From CAVRUZ01 sp963724495 (GTDB taxonomy: Bacteria; Actinomycetota; Actinomycetes; Propionibacteriales; DAIQRJ01), in contig CAVRUZ010000003.1 of NCBI GenBank assembly GCA_963724495.1, positions 1-64,000 of the forward strand: a stretch of DNA of 64,000 nucleotides. The letters run 5' to 3'. Shown here one piece after another: positions 17,367-25,689 of this stretch. Both the position numbers and the translations under genes were made by a program. Below the pieces are notes generated by a model. That model was not told the origin of the DNA. It did no database searches and saw nothing but the letters and a program-made list of their open reading frames with translations. Every line of letters starts with the position of its first letter. The stretch's first letter is position 1.

Positions 17367-17786
17367 ATGAGCGACGACGCGTTGAAGGCCTTGCTGGCAT
17401 CGACCCACGGCGGAGTCCTGGTGACTCTGAAGCGTGACGGCAGGCCGCAGCTGTCGAACGTCGGGCACACCTACGACCCGGCGACCGGCCTGTTGCGGGT
17501 CTCCGTGCGCGAACCTCTGGCCAAGACGAAGAACCTCCGCAGGGACCCCCGCGCCAGCTACCACGTGACCAGCCGGAACTTCCGCAGCTGGGTGGTGGGC
17601 GAGGGAATCGCCGAACTCACGCCGGTGGCAGCCGACCCCCACGACGACACCGTCGAGGAGCTCATCGACGTCTACCGCGCCATCGCCGGTGAACATCCCG
17701 ACTGGGACGACTATCGGACCGCGATGGTCCGGGAGGCTCGCGTGGTGGTGAAGCTGCCGATCACGCACGTGTACGGCACGGCCTGA
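17367..17786 (+). CDS. PPOX-class F420-dependent oxidoreductase-like protein
   Basis: 139 residues from ATG 17367. LLASTHGGVLVTLKRDGRPQLSNVGHTYD is the split-barrel flavin/F420-binding start of the pyridoxamine 5'-phosphate oxidase-like (TIGR03618-type) family, and YRTAMVREARVVVKLPITHVYG is its usual end. Actinobacterial members bind F420 rather than FMN. The substrate is unknown. Divergent from prolyl oligopeptidase. Confidence 0.85.
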   Translation: MSDDALKALLASTHGGVLVTLKRDGRPQLSNVGHTYDPATGLLRVSVREPLAKTKNLRRDPRASYHVTSRNFRSWVVGEGIAELTPVAADPHDDTVEELIDVYRAIAGEHPDWDDYRTAMVREARVVVKLPITHVYGTA

Positions 17787-17817
17787 CACGCTCGCGAGTG
17801 CGTCTGCCGAGGCCCGG

Positions 17818-18459
17818 CTAGATGATGCCGGCCGAGTCCCCGTCGACCACGTACACCTGACCGTCGCGTAGGCCGATGTAGGGCACGCCGTCGCGCTCGT
17901 AGCCAGCGGCCACCTGTTCGAGGATCGCGCTCTCGGGATGAGCGGGTGTCGCGAGATGCGGCACCACGGCACGGTCGAGAACACCGAGACCGTCCGACCT
18001 GGCCTGCTCGCCATACAGCCGCAGCACCTCGCCTGTGTCGTCGCATCGCTCCAGACCCGCCAGCGACGGCGCCAGCACACACGGTCCGGCGCTGTAGCCC
18101 GCGTAGGCGACCGCATCCGATGTCAGGAGATCGCGGATGACCGCGTCGGCGTCTGCGCGCCAGATCGCATGTCGCAGCGTGAAGACGTTTCCTCCCCGGA
18201 CCCACACCACACCGACCTCGGCCAGTCGGCCGCCGAGCTCCTCGCCGCGGCCGGCGAAATCGCGGAGGTCGACCTCGTGGGCGTCGAAGCCGAGTTCTGC
18301 GAGCGCTTCCAGTTCCCGCGCCACTGACGCCGCCCGGTCGGCCGGGAGCTGGCCGTCGCAGGCGTTCGCGACCACGGCGGCCGTCGGCAGTCCTCGAGCG
18401 AGCTCGACCAGACGATCGGGATGGTCGCCGATGCGGAACGAGGACAGGTACAGGCGCAC
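17818..18459 (-). CDS. Peptidase E-like (S51) protein
   Basis: 213 residues from GTG 18459. RLYLSSFRIGDHPDRL, the VWVRGGNVFTLRHAI segment and AGYSAGPCVLAPSL (nucleophile Ser near residue 122) are characteristic of family S51, which includes alpha-aspartyl dipeptidase PepE and cyanophycinase. The frame is open upstream to 18549, but that part lacks similarity and would nearly abut the divergent gene. Substrate uncertain. Confidence 0.85.
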   Translation of the reverse strand: MRLYLSSFRIGDHPDRLVELARGLPTAAVVANACDGQLPADRAASVARELEALAELGFDAHEVDLRDFAGRGEELGGRLAEVGVVWVRGGNVFTLRHAIWRADADAVIRDLLTSDAVAYAGYSAGPCVLAPSLAGLERCDDTGEVLRLYGEQARSDGLGVLDRAVVPHLATPAHPESAILEQVAAGYERDGVPYIGLRDGQVYVVDGDSAGII

Positions 18460-18556
18460 GCCCCGAACCCTGCCACCGCGGCTCGTGTCGTTCGCGGCGG
18501 CGGCGGCCTCGCCGGCTTCGCCGACGGGAATACCGCTCCTTTGGGACAATCAAGGA

Positions 18557-20257
18557 ATGCCCTCGCTCCGGAGCCGCCTGGACGGCCTGACCGGACCCGC
18601 GCGGGGAGCTCTGCGGGCTGTGCACGCAACATCTAGTCGACTCGGCGCCTGGTCCAGAGAGCACGGTGTCGAGCGCTGGCTGCGACGGGTCCTGTTCGTG
18701 GTCGTGTTGGTCGTCCTGTGCCATCTGGGCGGTGCGGTGGCGACGAGTGTGTTCCCAGGCCAGGCGGAGACCGACCACTACCGTGCCGAGGCCAGCCTCG
18801 ACATCGCCCCCTGGCAGACCTCGCGGCTCCGGGCGTTCACCACCGTCGGCGACACCACCATCGACTTCCGGTCGAGCATCCCTGCGCCGGGGATCGAATT
18901 CAGGCCGCAGGTGAAGATGTCGCTGCTGGACTCAGTCGCAGCCGAGAGATCGCAGTCGACCCCTCAGCAGGCACTGGTCCCGTCCACCGCCGAGGTCGAA
19001 CAGGCCGCGCGCGCACTCGTGGGATCGCTGGCCGTCCGCTACCTCGTCGGCGCCCTGGTGGTGGCGCTCGCGCTGATCGCGGCACATGGACTGCGCCGGC
19101 GGACGTGGCGCCTGCACCATGTGATCACTCCGATCTCGGCGGTCGTCATCGCCGCGCTGCTCACCGGGGCCAGCTGCGCCTACGTGTACCGGCCGGACCA
19201 GGTGGCCAGCTACAAGTCCACCGAACTCCTCGCGGCTGTCCAGGCGAGCCCCGCCGTGCTCAGCCAGATCGAGGAGCGAGCCGGTCAGGTAGGTCCCTAC
19301 ATCACGAACTGGCTGACGTTGCAGCGCACGCTCCAGGACCGCTTCGTCACCACCGAGACAACCCTGGCCGACAGCGTTCGCTTCCTGCTGATCTCGGACG
19401 TGCACGGCACCAACGAGTACGCCGTGGTGAAGAAGATCATTCAGGAGGAGAACATCAGCGCCGTCATCGACTCAGGTGACCTCATCAACTTCGGACAGGT
19501 GGAGGAAGGCGAGCTCTCCCAGGTATTCAAGGGCATTCGTGGCCTCGGGGTTCCGTACCTGTTCGTCGACGGCAATCACGACGCGGCGTCGATCACCGAC
19601 CACAGGCTGCTCGACCGGATGGCCGAGATCCCGAACGTGTTTCTCCTGCAACCCAACGACGCCACCTACAGCGTGGTCTCGATCGGAGGGGTGCGGGTCG
19701 CAGGACTGAACGACCCGCGCTACTACGGCGACGACAACGACCCTGGCAGGGACGAGAAGCCCGCAGCGGTGAACTTCGACGCGTCGATGCAAGGCGTGCC
19801 GGATCTGGATCTCGCGGTTGCTCACGAACCCACGGCCGCCGAGGCTGTGACCGCGGGCCGGCTGCGCATCAACGGGCACATGCACACGGCCGCACTCGCG
19901 GACCGTCGGATCCAGGTTGGAACCCTCACGGGGGGTGGCCTGATGAGCCACTTCCGCAACTCGTTGCCGGAGGACGGCGAGCTCGGCGGTCAGCCGCAGG
20001 CGTTCGACATCCTGAGGTTCAACGCCGACTGCACGGTGAATTCCCTGCAGCGGTTCGTCTTCTCCGACCTGATCGAGGGCTCACCCAAGTACGACAGCAT
20101 CAGCGTGGTGAACGGTGCCACGCTCAAGGCGCCCCGTCCGTCGCCCGGACGTTCGTGCACGCTCGAGGGAAGCCCGCTCGTCGACACGGTGCCGGCCCGG
20201 ACGGTCGACGACAGCGCGGCGGTGGCGCCTGCCGAGGAGCAACCGAAGCCGGACTGA
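18557..20257 (+). CDS. Membrane-anchored metallophosphoesterase
   Basis: 566 residues from ATG 18557 (AAGG upstream). Hydrophobic segments near residues 38-60, 160-180 and 190-213 anchor it. The C-terminal half is a calcineurin-like phosphoesterase with the metal motifs in order: ISDVHGTNE near 280, DSGDLIN near 306, VDGNHD near 338 and NGHMHTAA near 440. The catalytic part is predicted to be extracytoplasmic. Substrate unknown. A strong hairpin 45 bases after the stop separates it from the convergent gene. Confidence 0.85.
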   Translation: MPSLRSRLDGLTGPARGALRAVHATSSRLGAWSREHGVERWLRRVLFVVVLVVLCHLGGAVATSVFPGQAETDHYRAEASLDIAPWQTSRLRAFTTVGDTTIDFRSSIPAPGIEFRPQVKMSLLDSVAAERSQSTPQQALVPSTAEVEQAARALVGSLAVRYLVGALVVALALIAAHGLRRRTWRLHHVITPISAVVIAALLTGASCAYVYRPDQVASYKSTELLAAVQASPAVLSQIEERAGQVGPYITNWLTLQRTLQDRFVTTETTLADSVRFLLISDVHGTNEYAVVKKIIQEENISAVIDSGDLINFGQVEEGELSQVFKGIRGLGVPYLFVDGNHDAASITDHRLLDRMAEIPNVFLLQPNDATYSVVSIGGVRVAGLNDPRYYGDDNDPGRDEKPAAVNFDASMQGVPDLDLAVAHEPTAAEAVTAGRLRINGHMHTAALADRRIQVGTLTGGGLMSHFRNSLPEDGELGGQPQAFDILRFNADCTVNSLQRFVFSDLIEGSPKYDSISVVNGATLKAPRPSPGRSCTLEGSPLVDTVPARTVDDSAAVAPAEEQPKPD

Positions 20258-20302
20258 GGAATCGCTTCCGGCCAGTCGGTAGATCGATTCCGGACCGGAC
20301 GT

Positions 20303-20336
20303 GCTCGAGGCCGCCCCAAGTGGAGCGGCCTCGAGC
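20303..20336. terminator. Strong hairpin between convergent genes
   Basis: GCTCGAGGCCGC at 20303-20314 and its perfect complement at 20325-20336 enclose a ten-base loop. It lies midway between the metallophosphoesterase stop and the DUF5324 gene stop and could serve as a bidirectional terminator. No U-run follows, which is common in GC-rich actinobacteria. Confidence 0.7.
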
Positions 20337-20388
20337 AGTGAGGCTTGTCGTCGATGTGGCTGTTGCCGGTCAGGACCGGCCCTTCGCA

Positions 20389-21117
20389 TCAGTCCGCGTC
20401 CCCGTCGTCGGCCATTGCCTCGGCCTCGGCGTCGGTCTCGGGCAGCACCGCGTCGGGGTCTTCGATGGTTCCGTCAGCGGCAGTGGCTGCCGCGGCACCC
20501 GAGGTGGTGGTCGCGGCGGGCGCCGGAGCGGCGCTCGGGCGCGGCGGCGTGTAGGTGGTACCGGACGGGGTCTGCCAGCCCGAGGACTTGCTCTCGCCGG
20601 TCAGGTACTTGTAGGCCAGCGCGACCAGCCCGGCGATCCCGGAGACGACCAGCAGGTTGCGGCCGACGTGGCGCTTCTTCTTCGGTGCCTCGACCTCGCC
20701 CTTCAGTGCGGCGAGAGCAGCACCGCCACGCCTGGCGGCCTCTTCGCGATAGGGAGCGCTCGCGGCCAGCGCACCGGTGAGCGCGGCACCCACGCGCGGC
20801 ACGACATCGTCCACCAGCTTGTCCCGCGCGATCTCGACGCGCGGAGCGACATGGTCATGGGCCACGTCGCCGGCGCGCGATCTCGCCTGCTCGATCAGCG
20901 GTGCGGCCTTCTCCCACGCGGCGCTCAGCGCCGGCTCGGCGGCATGCCGGGCAGCCTGGGCAGCTGGGACCACGCGCCCGCTTGCAACGTCGAACAACGG
21001 CACGGAGCGGTCGGCTGCTGCCTGTGCTGCACGCTTGGCGGCATCGGCCGCTGCGTCTGCGCTGGCGCTGACCTGGTCGGCGACTGCCTGCGACCTGCTC
21101 TTGTTTCGCTTGAACAC
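20389..21117 (-). CDS. DUF5324-type protein
   Basis: 242 residues. A short basic start (MFKRNKSRSQ) is followed by an Ala-rich helical region (about 15-145), a KKKRH stretch and one hydrophobic segment near 150-170 (RNLLVVSGIAGLVALAYKY). The C-terminal tail is Ala/Pro/acid-rich and ends ADDGDAD. This resembles DUF5324 proteins of actinomycetes, often found near ppiA. No function is known. Divergent from ppiA. Confidence 0.6.
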   Translation of the reverse strand: MFKRNKSRSQAVADQVSASADAAADAAKRAAQAAADRSVPLFDVASGRVVPAAQAARHAAEPALSAAWEKAAPLIEQARSRAGDVAHDHVAPRVEIARDKLVDDVVPRVGAALTGALAASAPYREEAARRGGAALAALKGEVEAPKKKRHVGRNLLVVSGIAGLVALAYKYLTGESKSSGWQTPSGTTYTPPRPSAAPAPAATTTSGAAAATAADGTIEDPDAVLPETDAEAEAMADDGDAD

Positions 21118-21319
21118 TTTGGCCTCCCGATTGGCTGGCCCATACCTTACGACCTACGGCGACCTCTCGATCCCCGGTCCCACTGACGACGGCTCGCCAC
21201 TGGCAGATGCAGTCGTTGATCCGAGCCGGTGTGCGGCGGCATGGCAGGATCGGTGCGATCACCACCGCCGCTACAACCGCTGCACCCTGCACGCGCCACC
21301 CACGTCGAGGAGACACCGA

Positions 21320-21859
21320 GTGAGTAACGACCTGTACGCCACGCTGCGCACCAGCGAGGGCGACATCGTGATCCAGCTGCTGCCCAACCACGCCCCCAAG
21401 ACCGTGAAGAATTTCACCGGGCTGGCCGACGGCAGCCGGGAGTGGACGGATGAGCAGACCGGCGAGACCCAGACCGGCAAGCGGTTCTACGACGGACTCG
21501 GCTTCCACCGGGTCATCTCGGACTTCATGCTCCAAGGTGGCTGTCCACTCGGCACCGGCACCGGCGGGCCCGGCTACACCTTCGACGACGAGATCCACCC
21601 GGAACTGAGCTTCAACGAGCCGTACGTGCTCGCGATGGCCAACGCTGGAAAGCGGGCCGGCAAGGGCACGAACGGCTCGCAGTTCTTCATCACCACGGTT
21701 CCGACGCAGTGGCTCCAGGGCAAGCACACGATCTTCGGCAAGGTCGCCGACGAGCAGAGCAAGGCGGTCGTGGACAAGATCAACAAGGTGCCGACCGACA
21801 GCGGTGACCGCCCGCTCGAGCCCGTGGTGATCCTCGGCATCGACATCGACGAGCGCTGA
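21320..21859 (+). CDS. ppiA: Peptidyl-prolyl cis-trans isomerase, cyclophilin type
   Basis: 179 residues from GTG 21320. The cyclophilin catalytic elements are present: LGFHRVISDFMLQGG (catalytic Arg), GTNGSQFFITT and WLQGKHTIFGKV. There is no signal peptide, so it is a cytosolic folding catalyst. In many actinobacteria ppiA is near dnaA/gyrA and upstream of a rhomboid gene, as here (rhomboid start 27 bases after the stop). Confidence 0.95.
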   Translation: MSNDLYATLRTSEGDIVIQLLPNHAPKTVKNFTGLADGSREWTDEQTGETQTGKRFYDGLGFHRVISDFMLQGGCPLGTGTGGPGYTFDDEIHPELSFNEPYVLAMANAGKRAGKGTNGSQFFITTVPTQWLQGKHTIFGKVADEQSKAVVDKINKVPTDSGDRPLEPVVILGIDIDER

Positions 21860-21885
21860 ACCGCTCCGACCAGTAGCAGACGTCG

Positions 21886-22950
21886 ATGACTGGATGGCAG
21901 CCGCCGGCTGGCGGGGAGGGGCCGACCCAACCTCCAGGCGGCCAGGGTTCCGGCGGTCCACCGCCGCCGAGCACGTGGCCGCAGCCGACGGGACCGTACG
22001 GGCAGCAGCCCGGACCCGCCTACGGACAACCCCAGTCCGCTCCGGACGACCGGCCGACGTTCATGCCGCCGGAGGGTCCTCCTGGTCAGTCCATGCAGTC
22101 GAGCGGCCCGCAGGTCTGCTACCGCCATCAGACGCGAGAGGCGCACATCCGCTGCCAGCGGTGTGAGCGGCCGATCTGCCCGGACTGCATGAACCCCGCG
22201 CCGGTCGGCTTCCAGTGCCCTGACTGCCTGCGCGAGGGTGTCGCCATCCAGCGTCAGGCGCGGACCGTTCTCGGCGGCACGCAGCGCACCGGCCCCCCGC
22301 TGGTCACCTACGGGCTGATTGCCGTCAACGTGGTCATGTTCCTGCTGCAACAGGTCCGACCCACGGTCACCGCCGCCCTGTTCCAGGTCACCGGCCCGGT
22401 GTACGACAACGGCAACCTCATCGGGCTCGCGATGCACGAGTACTACCGGCTGCTGACCGCCGGCTTCATCCATGGCGGCCTGCTGCACATCGCCGTGAAC
22501 ATGTTCAGCCTCTTCTCGGTCGGGGTCCCGCTGGAGCGGGCGCTCGGACGGCTGCGGTTCGCCGCCCTGTACTTCGTGTCCCTGTTCGGTGCCAGCCTGT
22601 TCGTGCTGCTGTTCTCGGCCGAGGACGTCGCCGCCCTCGGTGCGTCCGGTGCCGTCTTCGGCATCTTCGGCGCGGTCGTGGTGCTCACCAAGAAGCTCGG
22701 CTACGACATCAAGTACGCCCTCGGTGTCCTTGCGATCAACGTCGTGATCAACGTCGTCTACTCGAGCGCCCTGTCGTGGCAGGGCCACCTCGGCGGCCTG
22801 TTGACCGGGGCGCTTGCCGGCGTGGTGCTCGGCTGGGCACCTGGGCGTGGTGCCGTCAAGCGCCGCAACCAGTGGATCGGCATGGCAGTTCTCGCCGGGG
22901 TCGTGGTGCTGGGCCTGGTTCTGGCGCTCTCGCGGCTCACCGCGGCCTGA
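21886..22950 (+). CDS. Rhomboid-family intramembrane serine protease with zinc-binding N-terminus
   Basis: 354 residues. A Gly/Pro/Gln-rich start (1-75) precedes a B-box-like zinc finger near 80-120 (CYRHQ, RCQRC, CPDCMNP, CPDCLREG). The rest is a six- to seven-span rhomboid domain with HGGLLHIAVNMFSL, GASGAVFGIFG (catalytic Ser near 252) and HLGGLLTG (catalytic His near 301). Rhomboids cut substrates within the membrane. This zinc-finger form is the standard actinobacterial one beside ppiA. Confidence 0.93.
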   Translation: MTGWQPPAGGEGPTQPPGGQGSGGPPPPSTWPQPTGPYGQQPGPAYGQPQSAPDDRPTFMPPEGPPGQSMQSSGPQVCYRHQTREAHIRCQRCERPICPDCMNPAPVGFQCPDCLREGVAIQRQARTVLGGTQRTGPPLVTYGLIAVNVVMFLLQQVRPTVTAALFQVTGPVYDNGNLIGLAMHEYYRLLTAGFIHGGLLHIAVNMFSLFSVGVPLERALGRLRFAALYFVSLFGASLFVLLFSAEDVAALGASGAVFGIFGAVVVLTKKLGYDIKYALGVLAINVVINVVYSSALSWQGHLGGLLTGALAGVVLGWAPGRGAVKRRNQWIGMAVLAGVVVLGLVLALSRLTAA

Positions 22951-23309
22951 CCAGCCGAGGGTCCACCCCGCCCGATCGCCGGCCTCGAGCCGCGCGACGC
23001 ATGCAACGGCGGCTATCGTGACGCCCGGCATGTCCGGCTTTGGCGTCATCTGGGCGGTTGTTCTGCCTGGTTGGCGCACAGCGCGAGCCCCGGTTCTGCA
23101 CAGCTGTGGAGTTCCCTGTGGAGAACTACACCGTTGTAAGAAACCTCTGCACCGGGCGGCCGACCACGCTTCCTGGGCAATTCTGGCCGCCAGATCGTCG
23201 TCAGCCCGGACGAATGCCCGGATCCCGCGTCTGGTGGCCACTTCTGCCCGGTGGTTGTCGGCGCGCACACGTAGCCTCCGGCACCACTGTCGGACCGAAG
23301 AGAGACGTC
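22951..23309. other. Intergenic with DnaA-box-like inverted repeat
   Basis: No gene seen in 359 bases. GTTCTGCACAG at 23093-23103 and CTGTGGAGAAC at 23116-23126 form a 10-of-11 inverted repeat, and CTGTGGAG also occurs at 23104-23111. Read on the minus strand, TTCTCCACA is one base from the DnaA-box consensus TTATCCACA/TTGTCCACA. The significance is uncertain. Confidence 0.35.
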
Positions 23310-23687
23310 ATGCCGGACAAGCCGTTCACGCTCGCCGCCGCTGTGCTCGGAGCACCCGACCCGCGCGCGCTCGCCGCGTTCTACCGCGACCTGCTGGGCT
23401 ACACCACCAGCTCGGAGGACGACAACTGGGTGACGCTCGCCAACCCCGCCGGTGGTGCCGGGCTGTCGTTCCAGACCGAGGAGAACCACGTCCGACCGAC
23501 CTGGCCGGCCGGGCCAGGTGACCCGCAGATGCAGTTCCACCTCGACATCGAGGTCGACAACCTCGACTCCGGAGTCGCGCGGGCCCTCGAACTGGGCGCG
23601 GAGCAGGCCACCTTCCAGCCGCAGGAGGACGTGCGGGTTCTGCTCGACCCAGCCGGGCACCCGTTCTGCCTGTTCGCGGAGGACTGA
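23310..23687 (+). CDS. Glyoxalase/bleomycin-resistance (VOC) family protein
   Basis: 125 residues from ATG 23310. One VOC unit in two halves: AAAVLGAPDPRALAAFYRDLLGY at the start and MQFHLDIEVDNLDSGVARALELGA followed by LLDPAGHPFCLF at the end. The metal ligands typical of such proteins (a His in FHLDIEV and an acidic residue near the C-terminus) are plausible. Substrate unknown. Two bases separate it from the next small gene. Confidence 0.85.
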   Translation: MPDKPFTLAAAVLGAPDPRALAAFYRDLLGYTTSSEDDNWVTLANPAGGAGLSFQTEENHVRPTWPAGPGDPQMQFHLDIEVDNLDSGVARALELGAEQATFQPQEDVRVLLDPAGHPFCLFAED

Positions 23688-23689
23688 GC

Positions 23690-23878
23690 GTGACGGGGCA
23701 ACCGCACAGGCCACTTCCCGACGGGATCGGGGCTCCGGCGACTAGGGCGCTCACAGAAGCCGGCTACCCGACGCTTGACGCCCTGGTCGGAGTCAGCGCC
23801 AAGCACCTCCTGGCCCTGCACGGAGTGGGCCCGAAGGCGATCCGGGTCCTACGGCAGGAGCTGGCCCGAATCCGGTGA
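23690..23878 (+). CDS. Small helix-hairpin-helix protein
   Basis: 62 residues from GTG 23690. IGAPATRALTEAGYPTLDALVGVSAKHLLALHGVGPKAIRVLRQEL is a clean pair of helix-hairpin-helix motifs (LHGVGPKAIRVL), the non-specific DNA-binding element also found in RNA polymerase alpha C-terminal domains. The whole protein is this domain. It starts two bases after the VOC gene and is almost certainly co-translated. Role unknown. Confidence 0.8.
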   Translation: MTGQPHRPLPDGIGAPATRALTEAGYPTLDALVGVSAKHLLALHGVGPKAIRVLRQELARIR

Positions 23879-23896
23879 CGCTCTCGCGGACTGACG

Positions 23897-24181
23897 TCAG
23901 CGGCTCTCGCCCGGCGGGCGGTTGAGCTTGTCCATCAGTTCCTGCGACGAGCGCGCCGCGGTGCGCGACATCAGCTGGTTGACCAGTGCCTCGGCACTGC
24001 TCGCCTCGGCAACGCCCGTCTGGACCGGACTCGCGCCGAGGGCGGCGGCGATGGACATGAGTGCGTGCACCTGCGCCTCGGCGAGGATGTTGGCGCGCTC
24101 CTGCGGAGTGTCGGCGAACGACGCTCGGCCGATCAGCCGATCAGCCTGCTCGAAGTGGTACTTCTGCTTCTCTGCGTCCAT
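23897..24181 (-). CDS. Small conserved hypothetical protein
   Basis: 94 residues, soluble and largely helical: MDAEKQKYHFEQADRLIGRA, a Glu/Ala-rich middle (AEAQVHALMSIAAALG) and a tail ending PPGESR. The codon pattern looks genuine. I recognise no family. It converges on the helix-hairpin-helix gene with an 18-base gap. Confidence 0.6.
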   Translation of the reverse strand: MDAEKQKYHFEQADRLIGRASFADTPQERANILAEAQVHALMSIAAALGASPVQTGVAEASSAEALVNQLMSRTAARSSQELMDKLNRPPGESR

Positions 24182-24319
24182 CGGGGTTCCCTCCCGTGCC
24201 TGGCTCCTGGACCCATTCTGACCGCCGCGTCCTCGCGACGTCCGATGGCGCTTTCTTCGACTGTCTAGGTCACCGGCTAGACAGCCGGAGACAGTCCGAT
24301 CGAGCCTCGTTCCGGCTGG

Positions 24320-25318
24320 TCAGAACTCGACCAGGACCTTGCTGGCCGCAAGCTCACCACGCGCGAGTGCGGCGAAGGCGGCTGGTGCCTCCTCGACTGC
24401 CACCCGGCCCTCGATCAGCCGGCCGTAACGAGTGGGGTCCGCCTCGACAGACGCCGCCGCCGCGACGAGATCGTCGTGGGCATAGCAGAAGCTGCCGATG
24501 ACCGACCGCTCGTCGACCGACACCAGGTACGCCGGAACCGTGAGCTGCGGTTCGTGCATGCCCACGAGGACGACACAGCCACCTGGGCGACAGGCCGCGA
24601 GGGCGGCACCGATCGACCCGGAACTCCCCACGGCGTCGATGACCACGTCGGCGCTGGAGTCCGCCGGAGCGGAGGAGCCGCCCGGATCGATGGCTGTCAG
24701 GTCGAGCGCGGCCAACAGGTCGCGCCGAGAGGGAGTCGGCTCGCTCACCGCGACGCTGCCGGCGGCAGAGGTCGCGGCCGCGAGCGCCACCGCCTGACCG
24801 ATCGGACCGCCACCCACGACCAGCACGTCCATGCCGTCCAGGACCCCGGCGCGACCAAGAGCGTGCCGGCCGACGGCCAGCGGCTCGACCAGCGCGCCCA
24901 GCTCCGGCGGGATCGACGGCGACAGCGGCACCAGGTTCGCGACCGGCGCAACCACCAGGTCGGCGAAGGCCGCGGAGATGTCGGGAGTCACGCCGATGAT
25001 CCGGCGTTGCGGGCACCGGTAGCTCACGCCCGCTGTGCACGTGGGGCACGAACCGCAGGAGAGCACCGGGTTGAACGTGACCACGTCCCCCTGCGGCGCC
25101 GGCGTGTCCGGCCCGACGTCCACCACCTTGCCCACGGTCTCGTGACCCATGACCATGCCGGGAAAGCGTCGGCCGTTCTCACCGGTGAAGCCGTGCAGGT
25201 CAGAGCCGCAGATACCGGTCGCGATGACGCGCACCAGGGCCTCACCTGGGCCCGGAACAGGGTCCGGGCGGTCCTCGACGGTGAGCTTCCACGGACCGCC
25301 GTAGACGAGTGCGCGCAT
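24320..25318 (-). CDS. Zinc-dependent alcohol dehydrogenase-family protein
   Basis: 332 residues from ATG 25318. Medium-chain dehydrogenase: ATGICGSDLHGF and MGHETVG carry the catalytic zinc ligands (Cys, His, Glu), CGSCPTCTAGVSYRC the four structural-zinc cysteines, and VVGGGPIGQAV the NAD(P)-binding Rossmann turn. The substrate is an alcohol, polyol or similar and cannot be named. In the present sequence the frame is open straight through from crgA upstream, because crgA has lost its stop by a frameshift; the conserved start at MRALVYGGPWKLTVEDRP shows where this protein really begins. Confidence 0.9.
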   Translation of the reverse strand: MRALVYGGPWKLTVEDRPDPVPGPGEALVRVIATGICGSDLHGFTGENGRRFPGMVMGHETVGKVVDVGPDTPAPQGDVVTFNPVLSCGSCPTCTAGVSYRCPQRRIIGVTPDISAAFADLVVAPVANLVPLSPSIPPELGALVEPLAVGRHALGRAGVLDGMDVLVVGGGPIGQAVALAAATSAAGSVAVSEPTPSRRDLLAALDLTAIDPGGSSAPADSSADVVIDAVGSSGSIGAALAACRPGGCVVLVGMHEPQLTVPAYLVSVDERSVIGSFCYAHDDLVAAAASVEADPTRYGRLIEGRVAVEEAPAAFAALARGELAASKVLVEF

Positions 25319-25320
25319 GC

Positions 25321-25576
25321 CTATCGCCAGCGGGTCGCGAAGGCGAAGCCGACCCCGAACATGCCGATGCCGATGACGATGTTCCAGTTCCCGAGCTGGG
25401 TCAGTCAACCCGATGCGGTCGCCGGCCAGGTAGTACACGACGATCCAGGCCAGCCCGATCACGAAGAAGGCCACCATCACCGGCGCGACCCAGGGCGACG
25501 ACATCGTCTGACCGGAGCTGTTCTTCCGCACCGGCGGCGTGAAGTCGGCTTTCTTTCTGGACCGGGACTCGGGCAT
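25321..25576 (-). CDS. crgA: Cell-division protein CrgA, frameshifted
   Basis: CrgA is an about 84-residue membrane protein of the actinobacterial divisome that interacts with FtsZ and PBPs. MPESRSRKKADFTPPVRK and the first membrane span (WVAPVMVAFFVIGLAWIVVYYLAG) are in one frame. After GDRIG the second half (LTQLGNWNIVIGIGMFG, then VGFAFATRWR and stop at 25323-25321) continues one base out of frame. Removing one base near 25405 restores a normal protein that ends two bases before the dehydrogenase ATG. Both halves are well preserved, so a sequence error is more likely than decay. Divergent from the DUF881 gene. Confidence 0.85.
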
Positions 25577-25689
25577 GGGAGCTAGCCTAACGGCGGCGGC
25601 GTGCCCGCTCCGGTACGCGAAGTCCAGATCCCGCCCGCTGACGGTCCGCGGACGGACGCACTCCGGAAGGGCTCGGGAGGGGGACGGCC

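Noticed and set aside
24320..25576. CrgA-dehydrogenase fusion protein
   Set aside because: Explained by a one-base slip in crgA; both proteins have complete family-typical ends when read separately.
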